From a virus, in IMG/VR virus record IMGVR_UViG_3300020021_000021, positions 1 to 44,233 of that record: a stretch of DNA of 44,233 nucleotides. The stretch is one strand, 5' to 3'. The notes beneath the pieces are model-generated. The model saw only the letters and a program-made list of their open reading frames with translations. It searched no databases and was not told the origin of the DNA. The translations under genes and the position numbers were made by a program. The stretch's first letter is position 1, and each line of letters starts with the position of its first letter. This document shows, piece by piece, positions 22,558-31,923 of the stretch.

Positions 22558-23153
22558 ATTCCTAAAGAATTAATCTTCCTGAATATAACAGGCAATTCAT
22601 GGCACATTGTACGATAATAGTTGTAAAACCATAAATCATACCGTTCATAATTCATACTCGGATATGGCACCCATTCAGGATATAAAGCCTTATGGGTATC
22701 TAAATAATGAATTAATGAATGTTGCCACTCTACCATTTCGTTCCATACCCTTGTTAACTTTTGGGTAGGGTTTACATTCGCTGCATTTTCTGCTAACGGC
22801 TTAACCTGTCCTATACCGGCTGTTTGTTGAACTTCTTTGGTGACGTAGCTATAATATACATAATTGGCAATCACGCTTTCTTTAAGGTCGTTTGTAAAAC
22901 CCATCCATTCGTAATCTTTGCCTTTATTTGTATACGCAACTCCTTCCAATAAATCAATCCAACGATCCTCTGCGCCTGAAACCGGGTCTATTCCTGCTAT
23001 AAAAGCATTGTAGAAACCTAAGCTCAACAGGAGCTTTAAGTATTTCGGTTCATACTTATTAATAAGTATCTCCAAATCCTCCATAACTGCCTGTTGGCTA
23101 AGCTGGGCGATAACAATATCCCCCCTGAAATAGGTGTAGTCGATAATTGACAT
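22554..23153 (-). CDS. Putative head-tail adaptor, 199 aa
   Basis: Helical, Tyr/Trp-rich protein (YLKLLLSLGFYNAFIAGI, NEMVEWQHSLIHYLDTHKAL) two genes after the capsid. Resembles the helical connector/DUF6712-like proteins of Bacteroidota phages; I am not certain of the exact family. The adaptor would join portal and tail. Confidence 0.6.
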   Translation of the reverse strand: MSIIDYTYFRGDIVIAQLSQQAVMEDLEILINKYEPKYLKLLLSLGFYNAFIAGIDPVSGAEDRWIDLLEGVAYTNKGKDYEWMGFTNDLKESVIANYVYYSYVTKEVQQTAGIGQVKPLAENAANVNPTQKLTRVWNEMVEWQHSLIHYLDTHKALYPEWVPYPSMNYERYDLWFYNYYRTMCHELPVIFRKINSLGI

Positions 23154-23383
23154 TACTTGTCTTTAGCGTTAGCTTCCTCGAACTGCTTTTTTAATTTAGC
23201 AACAGCACCTTTTTCGTCAAAGTTTTTCGACTCGAATTTCGCCCCGGCACTCTTTAGTTTTTCAACCAATTTGTGATGGATTGCATATTCTTGTCCTTTG
23301 CTGTAAAGTGGCGTTGGTCTGCCTTTAATAAAGTAATCTTCCTTGAAGTTTACTACACGGGTGTTGTCTAAACGATTGCTCAT
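23153..23383 (-). CDS. Small virion-region protein, 76 aa
   Basis: Directly after the capsid gene. Beta-rich N-terminus (NTRVVNFKEDYFIKGRPTPL) then a Lys-rich helical tail (KGAVAKLKKQFEEANAKDK). Could be a capsid decoration or small head protein; inferred from position only. Confidence 0.55.
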   Translation of the reverse strand: MSNRLDNTRVVNFKEDYFIKGRPTPLYSKGQEYAIHHKLVEKLKSAGAKFESKNFDEKGAVAKLKKQFEEANAKDK

Positions 23384-23396
23384 ATAATTATATTGA

Positions 23397-24824
23397 TTAA
23401 GATACTGGTGCTGCTATCCCTGCTTCCACATTCGCCCATGTATCATAAAGAACAGAGTTCTCACGATTTGAAGGAATGTATGACAGGAACCGTTGATACC
23501 CCCGGAATGATGTACGGTCATAACGGAAATCTTCGCCGTTTAACCCACGCTCGAATACCAGGTTGCCATAAGCCTTAATTTTAAAGCCTAAGTCCTTGCC
23601 TATTACCAACACGTTGGTTGAAGGCACATCATCCTGATCTACCCAAACAACATGCACCCCGGCGATGTATAGTTCGCCTAAGTTATTGGTGTAAACCAAC
23701 GGGTTGTTTTGGTAACGCTCATTCAAATCCTTTAGGTTCTGAATACGGTAATACACATCAGCGGAAACGAAAGCTAAAGCTGCTTCTTCGCGGTTATTAG
23801 CGAATAAGGCAAAAATAGCTATCAGATCGTCGATGTAATTCGGGTTTTCCACGCTATCAGCGAAAGCAGGGGTTGTTTGGTACTGGATAGCATTTTGTTT
23901 TAAGCCCAATGGCGCATCGGGGTTAACGCCAGGATTGTTGTTTAACAAGCCGTCGTTAATTGCCTCACGCATTTGCTGCATAAAATCTTCACGTATCCAA
24001 TTCTCCAAAGACGAAACGTCTTTCAACAATTCATCCTCAACAGTTCCGAAGATAGCTACCTTTTTAGCCTCTACCTTACCTGTTGATACACGGAATGAAC
24101 GTTTTGGTTTTAATGCTCCTGAAACTATCCAGTCTGCACCACCGGGGTTGCCTGAAACGCTTGCGCTATCGCCAATTTCTTCTTTTTGAAGATACAGTAA
24201 CGTAGGCACATTGATTTGCTGAATATCGAACCAATCCAGTATAAGGTTACGTTTGTGGCGTATTTTATATAGTTCAGGATCAATAAACCTGCCTGTAAAG
24301 GCGGTCATGTCGGTATCAGGCGCACCCTCAAAGAATTGAGGATAACCGAAGTTTTCGGCTGCTTTTATCTCGATACGGGCATCTTCTTTTGTTTTTACAC
24401 CGTCTTTGAAGGTGGCGGCAATAAAATCTTCTACTAATTTAGTAGTAACTAATTGCCCTTTTTTCAGTTTTTTACCAGTTTGCTCCTTCGCTTGATCGGC
24501 ATCTTCCTGCAATTCTAAAATCTGCTTGTGCAAACTTTCGTTTTGCTTGTTGATCTTATCCAATAGGTCGGTTACTTGTTTCCCGGTTAAAGTATCAATA
24601 CCTTCTTTTAAAGCCAATAAATCGGCCTTTATTTGGGTAATTTCGGCTTCGTCCGCCTTTTCGCCGAGCATTGTATTGAATTTCTCCACCTGGTCGCCGA
24701 TTTCTTTTATGGCTTTCAGTTCAGGGGTTTCGGTTCCTCCACCTCCCCCGCCATCTTCGCCAGCCCATAAAGCCATACGCATAAAATGCGGGGCGCTTTT
24801 GTTATCTAAAAATTTCTTTTTCAT
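23397..24824 (-). CDS. Major capsid protein, HK97-like, 475 aa
   Basis: Residues 1-30 are a linker with a six-glycine run. Residues about 35-120 form a coiled coil (EIGDQVEKFNTMLGEKADEA, DLLDKINKQNESLHKQILEL) typical of the scaffolding delta domain of HK97-type capsids. From about 170 on there is a capsid fold region with NLILDWFDIQQINVPTLLYL, then NWIREDFMQQMREAINDGLL and a C-terminal RDxxRFRGY-like end (FRYDRTSFRGYQRFLSYIPS). The delta domain is normally removed by the prohead protease, whose probable gene is just upstream. Confidence 0.9.
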   Translation of the reverse strand: MKKKFLDNKSAPHFMRMALWAGEDGGGGGGTETPELKAIKEIGDQVEKFNTMLGEKADEAEITQIKADLLALKEGIDTLTGKQVTDLLDKINKQNESLHKQILELQEDADQAKEQTGKKLKKGQLVTTKLVEDFIAATFKDGVKTKEDARIEIKAAENFGYPQFFEGAPDTDMTAFTGRFIDPELYKIRHKRNLILDWFDIQQINVPTLLYLQKEEIGDSASVSGNPGGADWIVSGALKPKRSFRVSTGKVEAKKVAIFGTVEDELLKDVSSLENWIREDFMQQMREAINDGLLNNNPGVNPDAPLGLKQNAIQYQTTPAFADSVENPNYIDDLIAIFALFANNREEAALAFVSADVYYRIQNLKDLNERYQNNPLVYTNNLGELYIAGVHVVWVDQDDVPSTNVLVIGKDLGFKIKAYGNLVFERGLNGEDFRYDRTSFRGYQRFLSYIPSNRENSVLYDTWANVEAGIAAPVS

Positions 24825-24829
24825 GTTTT

Positions 24830-25648
24830 TTAAATTTGGTTTTTTAATTTATTCAAAGCATCCATGATACGAGTGTCTTTCAACGGCTGCGTGGTATGGT
24901 GAGTGGAATTAACCGGCTCCTGTTTTTCTTCTTCAATTGATTGTGTAGGGGTAACAAAGTTACTCCCCTTTGGTACTGCGCTGCCCTCAACTACCTTAGC
25001 CTCGGTAACAGCGAAAAAGTACCCTTGTGCGTCAACATCGTCCTTGTTGGCTATTAAGGGATAATATTTGTTCCAATTATCGTATTCAGAACTATATCCT
25101 TCATCGTTAATGCACATGTATATCTTAACATATCGCATCCCCACGGAATGATTTTTAACATATTTTTTTAGATATTGCCCGAACATATATTCGTTACGGT
25201 TTTTATCTATAACAACATCGAAAACTAAAGCCTGTGTGCTACCCTCGTAAGCTGCCCCTAAAGACTTCCAACTCATTGTTTTTACTGAGGCTTGGATATC
25301 ATCTGATATTATACCTTTGAAAGTCATGTTATGCTCTTGCAATAGGTATAATAATGGCGTTTCGGCTAATGATTTGCCCCATAACCCATCAATATGAACG
25401 TCTGAATGGCTATCGAATAGCTTAGTTGTGTTAATAATCAGCCTTGCCTTTAACTTAGTAGCATCAGATGATATGTTTTGATCTGCTGCTTTTTTAGCAT
25501 CGCCCTTATCGTTTAAAAATTCCACATAAGAACAAATAGCATCCGCTTTCTTTATCTCGAATTTCTTTTGAGATATAAGTGTTTTCTTGTTATCAACAAG
25601 CCAATCGAAAAGCTTTTTACCTGTTTTATTTGGAATTTCTAAATTCAT
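24830..25648 (-). CDS. Putative prohead protease, 272 aa
   Basis: Located between portal and capsid, the usual protease slot. Residues about 85-100 read FDSHSDVHIDGLWGKSL and about 165-175 read YVKNHSVGMRYVKI, with a His and Ser spaced as in HK97-type U9/U35 proteases. The C-terminal tail is long and polar (QSIEEEKQEPVNSTHHTTQP), often a scaffold-like extension. Catalytic assignment is inferred from motif and position. Confidence 0.7.
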   Translation of the reverse strand: MNLEIPNKTGKKLFDWLVDNKKTLISQKKFEIKKADAICSYVEFLNDKGDAKKAADQNISSDATKLKARLIINTTKLFDSHSDVHIDGLWGKSLAETPLLYLLQEHNMTFKGIISDDIQASVKTMSWKSLGAAYEGSTQALVFDVVIDKNRNEYMFGQYLKKYVKNHSVGMRYVKIYMCINDEGYSSEYDNWNKYYPLIANKDDVDAQGYFFAVTEAKVVEGSAVPKGSNFVTPTQSIEEEKQEPVNSTHHTTQPLKDTRIMDALNKLKNQI

Positions 25649-25693
25649 TTCTTTATAATTTGTTGTTGTTTTACAGCTTTTTCTTTAGCTTCC

Positions 25694-26980
25694 TTAATTT
25701 GTTGTAGCTGATTGTTGCTCTTGTCCTTTTGCTGGCTTGATGACCGCTGTTGATGCGACATAATTACGTTCTCCCTTACTAAAATTAGTATCTAAATATT
25801 CATTAACTTCGTCTAAAGGTACGCCTTGATTTATCAGATTTGCAAATGATATAGATTTTAATTTTTCAATTTCGGCTGTATCGCGGGCAAATACCTGCAT
25901 AAATGGCAGGTGATCCCACTTCATTACCAGTTTTTTACCCTCGGCCGTATATCCCCAACGGTCACTTAATCGGTTCATCAAATCATCGCCTTTCGGCTGT
26001 AAGGTATAGGAAACCTGCGCACCCCTTGCCTTCTCCTGGTTCTCGTATGTTGCCGAACCTGACACAAAAGCCTCTAATACGTCCTTTGGAATATTGTACA
26101 TATTGCCTATCAGAAAGTAAGCAGATAAATATTTTTCATTGAGTTGCAGTTGGGCCATATTCTCAACAAATCGTTTAATTTCAATCATTGACTTAACTGC
26201 GGTAACTTGCTCGCGCCCGTTTACTTTTTTCTCTATATCTTTTTTCTCGTCTTCGGCCAATGGCAGTTTAGTTACATCGTTGGGGTCTGATGTGCCAGCC
26301 ACTAAAAATTTACCTGAATAGCGTAAATTAATATTCTCGCTGTCTAACGCCGCTTCGGTATTGCTAACAACCTTATACAAAGCATCAATACGGCTGTTTG
26401 ACTTGAACCAATTTCCGTTGCCGTTGGTCAGATCGGTAAAGGTTATGATTTTAGATAGCGGTATCTCAATTGTTGAGCCATCCTGATAACGGTAAATTAT
26501 TTTTTGATCGTTAAACTCTTTCTCCAATGATTTAGAGAATATCATCTTATCTGCATTCCTTTGCACCCATAACGGAAACTCCATTTTATTCGTTTCGAGG
26601 AAGTATAGCTTATTATTTTCCTTATCGGCTAAGTCGCTATCAACATAGAGATATGCGGTATTTAACATCAGCCAAAACATATAATCCCAAAGCCATTGAT
26701 TTTGAGATTGCATAGGATTGGGGTTTTTCAGCCTATCCAATGCAGGGTCGGCTCCTATATCCTTGCCATCTTTGTAAACATAAATCTTACCTAAACTGAA
26801 TAAATCACATTGCAGGGCAAATACTTTTAATAAGGCGGGGTTAGAAAAAACGGCTTGAAGTTTTTTAAGGTCATCGCCGTAATTGTTAAATATTGGTGTC
26901 GCCGACCATAGGTTAAATGGCATGAAACCATCCCAAGTACGTGTAAACCTTTGCCTGACATTGTTAAACCAATCCCACAT
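25694..26980 (-). CDS. Portal protein, 428 aa
   Basis: Between large terminase and protease/capsid genes. It begins MWDWFNNVRQRFTRTWDGFM. The sequence AYLYVDSDLADKENNKLYFL and the stretch SKIITFTDLTNGNGNWFKSN correspond to the portal's typical 'P...i.h.....g..G.sri' region. ALDSENINLRYSGKFLVAGT follows. Length fits phage portals of the HK97/SPP1 sort. It forms the dodecameric DNA gate at the capsid vertex. Confidence 0.85.
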   Translation of the reverse strand: MWDWFNNVRQRFTRTWDGFMPFNLWSATPIFNNYGDDLKKLQAVFSNPALLKVFALQCDLFSLGKIYVYKDGKDIGADPALDRLKNPNPMQSQNQWLWDYMFWLMLNTAYLYVDSDLADKENNKLYFLETNKMEFPLWVQRNADKMIFSKSLEKEFNDQKIIYRYQDGSTIEIPLSKIITFTDLTNGNGNWFKSNSRIDALYKVVSNTEAALDSENINLRYSGKFLVAGTSDPNDVTKLPLAEDEKKDIEKKVNGREQVTAVKSMIEIKRFVENMAQLQLNEKYLSAYFLIGNMYNIPKDVLEAFVSGSATYENQEKARGAQVSYTLQPKGDDLMNRLSDRWGYTAEGKKLVMKWDHLPFMQVFARDTAEIEKLKSISFANLINQGVPLDEVNEYLDTNFSKGERNYVASTAVIKPAKGQEQQSATTN

Positions 26981-27012
26981 TAATTTATAATTTGCGTAAA
27001 TATATAATAATT

Positions 27013-28374
27013 TTATATTGTTTTAATAATTCCTTGACTTTTCAGAAAAGCATAAATATACCTGGCACAATCCATCAGGTGATTGTCAACATCTTCCGGC
27101 TCTTCCAGCACTATGCCGTAACGGTCAACCTGTCTGCTATAATTTTCCTGTTCATATTTCAGGTTTTCGCTACATGAAGTATAGCATACTTTCATATTGT
27201 TTAGCCCGGATATGCCGTCAATTACTGAACCTGGGGGCTTTTGAGCGGCTATTGAGTAGTCATAACCAGCAGCACGTAACGCACGTATTTTAGTAGGCCT
27301 GTTAGGGTCACAAACTATAACCCTATCCTTATTTATCCCCAATCGGTTAAATACCCACGAAACAATACCCTCTTCCATTGAGTTAATCATTTCAAGCTCT
27401 TTTAGGCTAAGTTTTGGCTTTAAAATGTTCTCACTGTCATAATGTCGCTCATGTAAATACAGGCAACCATCATAATATTTAGCATCAAGTATAGCCCACG
27501 GGTCAACAGCCCCCCAATCGGATGCGGAATGTACGGTTGTACCAATGGCGTTATACTCATCCAACGATATTTGTTGCCAATGGAATATCCTGTTAGGACG
27601 TTCTGCTTTCAAGCCCCTGCCGTAGACATGCCAGTTAAATTGCGAAGCGGTGCCTATGCGCTCATTCTCCTTACACCTCGACAATTCCTTTAATTGCTTT
27701 TCTGTAAAATTTAACTCATTAAGTAAAATATCGTATTTTTTAGCTTCGTGCTCATTTATCTGCTCTGCTATACTACAATCAGAAACCGGTTGATAAGAAA
27801 GTATTTTAATGCGCTGTTCGGGTGGGCAAAACGGGTTGTCCTTAAATGTAGAGTGAATTACCAATGTGCGGGGGTCTTTCTTTAAATCATCAATCCAGTG
27901 GGCTTGCTTTGGGTTCCAATCTATAAATACAATGTCTGTTGTACGCATATCCAACTGATCAAATGTTGCCCGGCTTATTTTATACGGTTCATTTAACCAA
28001 ATAACATCACCCTGGTAACCGTGTACTTTATCAATATCATCCGTTCCGCATATCTCAATATTGGTTTTAGTAGGGAAGTAGAATACTGATTTTGAAATAT
28101 TAAACCTTACTTGTTGCCACCTTGTTAGCGATGGGTATACTTTATGCATATCGTGCATAACAGTATCTCTGCAATCTTTTGCGGTATCTCGCCAAACAGA
28201 TAAACGTGAATTTTCGGTTTCGTTGGCATAGCAGTAAAATACCTGCAATAAAGATTGTGTTTTGCTTGATCGGCTGCTACCTTCCAAAAGTATGTAACGA
28301 TATTTTTTATTACCTTCGTTATCACGGGCCTTAATGCCTTCCCATATACGCTGAAACACAATAGTAGCTTGCAT
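27013..28374 (-). CDS. terL: Terminase large subunit, 453 aa
   Basis: ATPase motifs: Walker A GSSRSSKT at residues 32-39, Walker B VIWLNEP at 124-130 (Glu129). The nuclease half has SDWGAVDPWAIL (about 285), VIVCDPNRPTKIRALRAAGY (about 365) and DNHLMDCARYIYAF near the end, supplying the acidic residues of the RNase H-like domain. This is the Terminase_3 (PBSX/SPP1-like) layout and usual length, which suggests headful packaging and agrees with a circularly permuted contig. Its ATG overlaps the ATG of a divergent glycosyltransferase gene. Confidence 0.93.
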   Translation of the reverse strand: MQATIVFQRIWEGIKARDNEGNKKYRYILLEGSSRSSKTQSLLQVFYCYANETENSRLSVWRDTAKDCRDTVMHDMHKVYPSLTRWQQVRFNISKSVFYFPTKTNIEICGTDDIDKVHGYQGDVIWLNEPYKISRATFDQLDMRTTDIVFIDWNPKQAHWIDDLKKDPRTLVIHSTFKDNPFCPPEQRIKILSYQPVSDCSIAEQINEHEAKKYDILLNELNFTEKQLKELSRCKENERIGTASQFNWHVYGRGLKAERPNRIFHWQQISLDEYNAIGTTVHSASDWGAVDPWAILDAKYYDGCLYLHERHYDSENILKPKLSLKELEMINSMEEGIVSWVFNRLGINKDRVIVCDPNRPTKIRALRAAGYDYSIAAQKPPGSVIDGISGLNNMKVCYTSCSENLKYEQENYSRQVDRYGIVLEEPEDVDNHLMDCARYIYAFLKSQGIIKTI

Positions 28375-28939
28375 GTTAATTAATATACTTATCCGAACAT
28401 CCTACCGTCCCTCCGGCTTCAAACGTGCCTTACAATCGGTATTAAACCAAACGCACAAAGATATACGAATAATTGTTAGTTATGACAATCATAATGCGTT
28501 ACGATATATTCCCGATACGGTGGAAAAGGTAAAGGTGCTGCGTGTCCCTGGTAATTACTTCTATGATGATTATTGTAATAAGCTGAAAGAGTTGGTAACG
28601 GACGGCTATTTTTTGTTCTTGGATGACGATGATTATTTATCTAATCCAAAAACACTTGCCAACCTGCCACTATCAGAGGATTACGGGCTGATAGTACAAC
28701 TTCGCCGGGGCAATGTTATCCGTCCTGAAACATCTGAAATATTACCGGGTAAAATCGGTATGCCCTGTTTGATATTGCACCACTCACATAAACATTTAGC
28801 CAACATACCACCAACAGGGCAAGGTGATTATTATTGGATAAAGGCGATTAGTGAAAAATTGCCTATGCGATTTGAGCCCATTGTTGTAGTTTGTAGTGAT
28901 AGGCGAGGTAATGGGAAGCAGGAACGGCCTAACGGGTAA
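28373..28939 (+). CDS. Family 2 glycosyltransferase, 188 aa
   Basis: Begins MLINILIRTSYRPSGFKRAL, the standard GT2 opening (ILIRTsyRp..f.raLqSvlnQT), followed by HKDIRIIVSYD and YFLFLDDDDYL near residue 80-90, the metal-binding DxD region. It lacks a membrane segment, so it acts in the cytoplasm. It is the only plus-strand gene in the late region. Its start codon overlaps that of the terminase on the other strand (CATG), and its end overlaps the convergent FkbM gene by 11 bases. Sugar and acceptor are unknown. Confidence 0.85.
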   Translation: MLINILIRTSYRPSGFKRALQSVLNQTHKDIRIIVSYDNHNALRYIPDTVEKVKVLRVPGNYFYDDYCNKLKELVTDGYFLFLDDDDYLSNPKTLANLPLSEDYGLIVQLRRGNVIRPETSEILPGKIGMPCLILHHSHKHLANIPPTGQGDYYWIKAISEKLPMRFEPIVVVCSDRRGNGKQERPNG

Positions 28940-29525
28940 AGATTAGATTCTCCGCATTCTTAACAGCAACTTTAAAGCCCTTGCAGTAATCGGTAAATAG
29001 CCTGTACAAATCCGTGTCACTATTCCATTCGATGCAAAGGCATTTAGTATACGTAAGGTCAATTTGTTGTAATATCTCCCAATCTTTTGACTCTGCATCA
29101 ATGGATATGAAATCAAACTTATCTGTAAGATCATAAGGCTTAACATCAACTATTCTTTCTGTAAACTGAACCCCTGATTTTCGCCATTTTAAGGTTTCGT
29201 TATAATCAAGCGTTGACACTAAACCCCTGTCGCTTCCCCCTTTTATATGGGCGTTGCTTTCATAAAAGGTCATTGTGCCGGGCTGCTTGCCGATAGCGTG
29301 GTTATGCAATGTAATTTTTGGGTTATCTTTGTATAACTTCTCTAACTGGTCAAATGTTGTGCCCGGCTCTACCAATGTGGCTGAAAACCCATGTTCGATT
29401 AGTAGTTTAGAGTTGCTTAAATCGACGCCGTTGTTACTGCCAATTTCCAGTAAATTTCCCCTAAGCTTACCGAAGTAATTAAGAATAAACAAGTCTTCTT
29501 TATTTTGTGAGTAAGTTTTTAACAT
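28929..29525 (-). CDS. FkbM-family methyltransferase, 198 aa
   Basis: SAM-binding motif NLLEIGSNNGVDLSNS (about residues 24-39), then TLVEPG, then the family's FISIDAESKDWEILQQIDL (about 138-156; compare lkiDvEGhE..vl). FkbM enzymes usually O-methylate sugars or other small acceptors. Lying with five glycosyltransferases, it probably methylates a glycan made by them (inference). Its start overlaps the end of the upstream glycosyltransferase by seven bases. Confidence 0.85.
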   Translation of the reverse strand: MLKTYSQNKEDLFILNYFGKLRGNLLEIGSNNGVDLSNSKLLIEHGFSATLVEPGTTFDQLEKLYKDNPKITLHNHAIGKQPGTMTFYESNAHIKGGSDRGLVSTLDYNETLKWRKSGVQFTERIVDVKPYDLTDKFDFISIDAESKDWEILQQIDLTYTKCLCIEWNSDTDLYRLFTDYCKGFKVAVKNAENLIFTR

Positions 29526-30133
29526 ATACCATCGGCTAACAACAATGTTTTTTCTGAAATAGTCGGCTCATCCATCTTGCCATATACCATAAATGTATTG
29601 CCATCTTGAAGTTTTAATCCCATTTTATATGCTATAAGACTTGCACAGGTCTGATCGTGTCTAAAATTATCCCATGATCCGTTAAACACACCGTCCTGCA
29701 TAGCCTGTAACCAATCGGATAAGAACTTGCGCCCAATCTCTGTTTCTAAATTCAACCCTAATACCCCGCTTGATAGCATCCTGCCTTCGTTTGTGCCAAA
29801 ATACTCCTTTGCCTTATCGTTAGTCCACCTATCATTCATCCACCCGCTATCCTGAAAGAAATAACCGTCCTGCTCAATAATATCAAATATAGGCTGTAAG
29901 TCTTTAATAACCAACATTGAGGCATCAAGCCACAGCAAATGCTTATAACCTATGCGCATGGCATCAACAAACGTAGCTGGCTTAAAGCCGTAGTTATTCT
30001 CACTATGTAACGGTGCATTAACTTGCAACTCCGAAGTGTAGAGGATGCAATCATACGACCCTTTAAGGCTATTAAACAGCCGTTGTTGCCCCTTGCGGTA
30101 TTTCTCCGTGCTTAAATTAATTACCGCCCTCAT
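29519..30133 (-). CDS. Putative glycosyltransferase (GT8-like), 204 aa
   Basis: I prefer ATG 30133 (MRAVINLSTEKYRKGQQRLF) over 30187, because the longer N-terminus is polar and would overlap the previous gene by 71 bases. Contains HLLWLDASMLVIKDLQPIFD, the 'lwlDaD..v..dl.pl' motif of GT8/GT-A enzymes (here Asp-Ala-Ser), then GMLSSGVLGLNLET-like and FRHDQTCASLIAYKMGL. The DxD is partly changed (DAS), so activity is less certain. Confidence 0.75.
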   Translation of the reverse strand: MRAVINLSTEKYRKGQQRLFNSLKGSYDCILYTSELQVNAPLHSENNYGFKPATFVDAMRIGYKHLLWLDASMLVIKDLQPIFDIIEQDGYFFQDSGWMNDRWTNDKAKEYFGTNEGRMLSSGVLGLNLETEIGRKFLSDWLQAMQDGVFNGSWDNFRHDQTCASLIAYKMGLKLQDGNTFMVYGKMDEPTISEKTLLLADGIC

Positions 30134-30734
30134 TGGGGTTTTGCCAATAGGGGTTGCTTTTAGTTGAGGCTTCCGTTGTTTGCGCATTGAAATTATATTT
30201 GAATAATACCTTATCTATAAAATGTTCTGTTGTAGCTTCGGTTAGGCATTGTTCAATGAATACCCAATCTTCGCCGTAATTGATTGCCGGGAATTGAAAC
30301 TTCTTGAACTTGTTATGCCAGGCACAATTCGGGAACGGGGGCCGGTTGCAGTCGAGGTACTTACCATTAAATGTATTATGTTCCACTTCGTTACCCAATC
30401 GCTGCGTAACGATATATGTTGATCCGTTCTCATTCCTACATTTAGCCTTAAAATCAATTACATCTACATCGTTAAATGTAGCTTCGTAAATTTCTTTAAT
30501 GTTAATTAGCCAATCATCGTCATGTATAAACATGAAGTATTTGCCGCGCGCCGCAGCCTTTAGTTGATTATGCTTTTCCCCTATGGTGCAAACCTTATTA
30601 TCGGTTAACATAAGTATCTCCACCCGCTTTTTACCTACCATCTTTAAGCAATGGTTGTATAGCTTAATTGCCTTATCGAACCTGCTCGGGATTGAGGGTA
30701 TGAGTATGGATAGTTGTATTACTTTTTCATCCAT
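30117..30734 (-). CDS. Family 2 glycosyltransferase, 205 aa
   Basis: Begins with QLSILIPSIPSRFDKAIKLY and has GKYFMFIHDDDWLINIKEIY near residue 80 (the acidic metal site) and PAINYGEDWVFIEQCL near residue 150. The GT-A fold and short length resemble the neighbour at 30719-31255, so the two probably arose by duplication. Start overlaps the previous gene by 16 bases. Confidence 0.8.
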   Translation of the reverse strand: MDEKVIQLSILIPSIPSRFDKAIKLYNHCLKMVGKKRVEILMLTDNKVCTIGEKHNQLKAAARGKYFMFIHDDDWLINIKEIYEATFNDVDVIDFKAKCRNENGSTYIVTQRLGNEVEHNTFNGKYLDCNRPPFPNCAWHNKFKKFQFPAINYGEDWVFIEQCLTEATTEHFIDKVLFKYNFNAQTTEASTKSNPYWQNPNEGGN

Positions 30735-31255
30735 CTGTAATGATATAAATTGCCTTTAATGATATTTTCAGTCTTCAACCACGGCAATAATGCCATGCTA
30801 TACCCGTAATCTTCACCGAACGCTATTTCAGGGAACCTTGCTTGCAAAGCTAATTCCCTACGTACAGGGCTTATATGATTAGGAGTTCTGTAATAGATTG
30901 AGTTTCGCTCATACCACTTACCATAATCTTTAGATATATGCCATTGCCGTTCATTGCGCCCATTGGTGGTAATTGTTCCTGATATACCTATACAATCTGC
31001 GCCCATTGCGTTTAAGATGCTTGATATGTATTTAGGAGATACTAAGTCGTCATCATCTATAAATACGATATAATCACCGGCTGCACGTTGGAGTAGCTTA
31101 TTTCGTTTTACCCCGATGTTATATTCCATTGACGGGTCGGTGATAATCTCAACTTCGTTACCTGTGTACTGCCTGCCTAACAGCTGAATTAACCCCGCTA
31201 ATTGCAAGCGCCTGGTTGGCATGGTGGCTATAAGGATGGATAGTTTTATCGCCAT
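30719..31255 (-). CDS. Family 2 glycosyltransferase, 178 aa
   Basis: Opens KLSILIATMPTRRLQLAGLI; the metal site is DYIVFIDDDDLVSPKYIS (about residues 65-80), and FPEIAFGEDYGYSMAL lies near 150, matching the GEDW segment of the next gene. Cytoplasmic, no membrane helix. Start overlaps the previous gene by ten bases. Confidence 0.85.
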   Translation of the reverse strand: MAIKLSILIATMPTRRLQLAGLIQLLGRQYTGNEVEIITDPSMEYNIGVKRNKLLQRAAGDYIVFIDDDDLVSPKYISSILNAMGADCIGISGTITTNGRNERQWHISKDYGKWYERNSIYYRTPNHISPVRRELALQARFPEIAFGEDYGYSMALLPWLKTENIIKGNLYHYRWMKK

Positions 31256-31884
31256 TTTATATCAGTATATTTTATTAAAGGATTTTCAATTCCAAAGTTA
31301 TTAATTAATCTGCGTGCAAGTGTGCGCTCGCCCTGTGGAAAGGTTGCATCATTCTTTATGTTTATAGCGTCTTTTCGGGTACGCTTAGTTGAGTAATGAT
31401 TATGAGGGAATATTAAATCCGATTTAATCACTCGCCCTAACATATGTCCGACAATTGTTAATTCTTCATCAGCGTGCATATGTAAATAATCAGGATGATA
31501 AACATAACCAAACCTTTCATAATACACCCTGTCCATTATCGGTAACGTAATTAAGGTTGGTTGTATGCCGTCATATGTTTTTACCAAAAAGTCTTGTTTA
31601 CCTTCCAATTCAGCAAGCAATAACGTATCCCAATGGTTAGGACAATCGAAATCATCGCTACAGACTATAAATAATCCACCCTGTGCTAACTTCGCTGCGT
31701 TATTGATAGCATCTATTGCCGAACGGTTATCGTGTCTTACACCGCCTATATACGTGCTATTATCTGATTTATCTATACTTAGTATATATTCGGGGTTGGT
31801 ATCTGCTTTTGACAGCCAATTCTGCATTGTTTCGTATGCTTGCTTGGGACGGCCCCGGCTTGGATGGATTAACGTTATGGTCAT
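31246..31884 (-). CDS. Glycosyltransferase-like protein, 212 aa
   Basis: Begins TITLIHPSRGRPKQAYETMQ, a GT-A-type opening, with LFIVCSDDFDCPNHWDTLLL (about residues 75-95) as the likely metal/nucleotide site. The C-terminal half has HMHADEELTIVGHMLGRVIK and a basic end. Less typical than the other cassette members but clearly related in plan. First gene of the cassette, 39 bases after the putative small terminase. Confidence 0.7.
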   Translation of the reverse strand: MTITLIHPSRGRPKQAYETMQNWLSKADTNPEYILSIDKSDNSTYIGGVRHDNRSAIDAINNAAKLAQGGLFIVCSDDFDCPNHWDTLLLAELEGKQDFLVKTYDGIQPTLITLPIMDRVYYERFGYVYHPDYLHMHADEELTIVGHMLGRVIKSDLIFPHNHYSTKRTRKDAINIKNDATFPQGERTLARRLINNFGIENPLIKYTDIKWR

Positions 31885-31923
31885 TTCGCTCCGCCTTTAT
31901 CTTGGTAGTTTCCTTTTTGTTTT

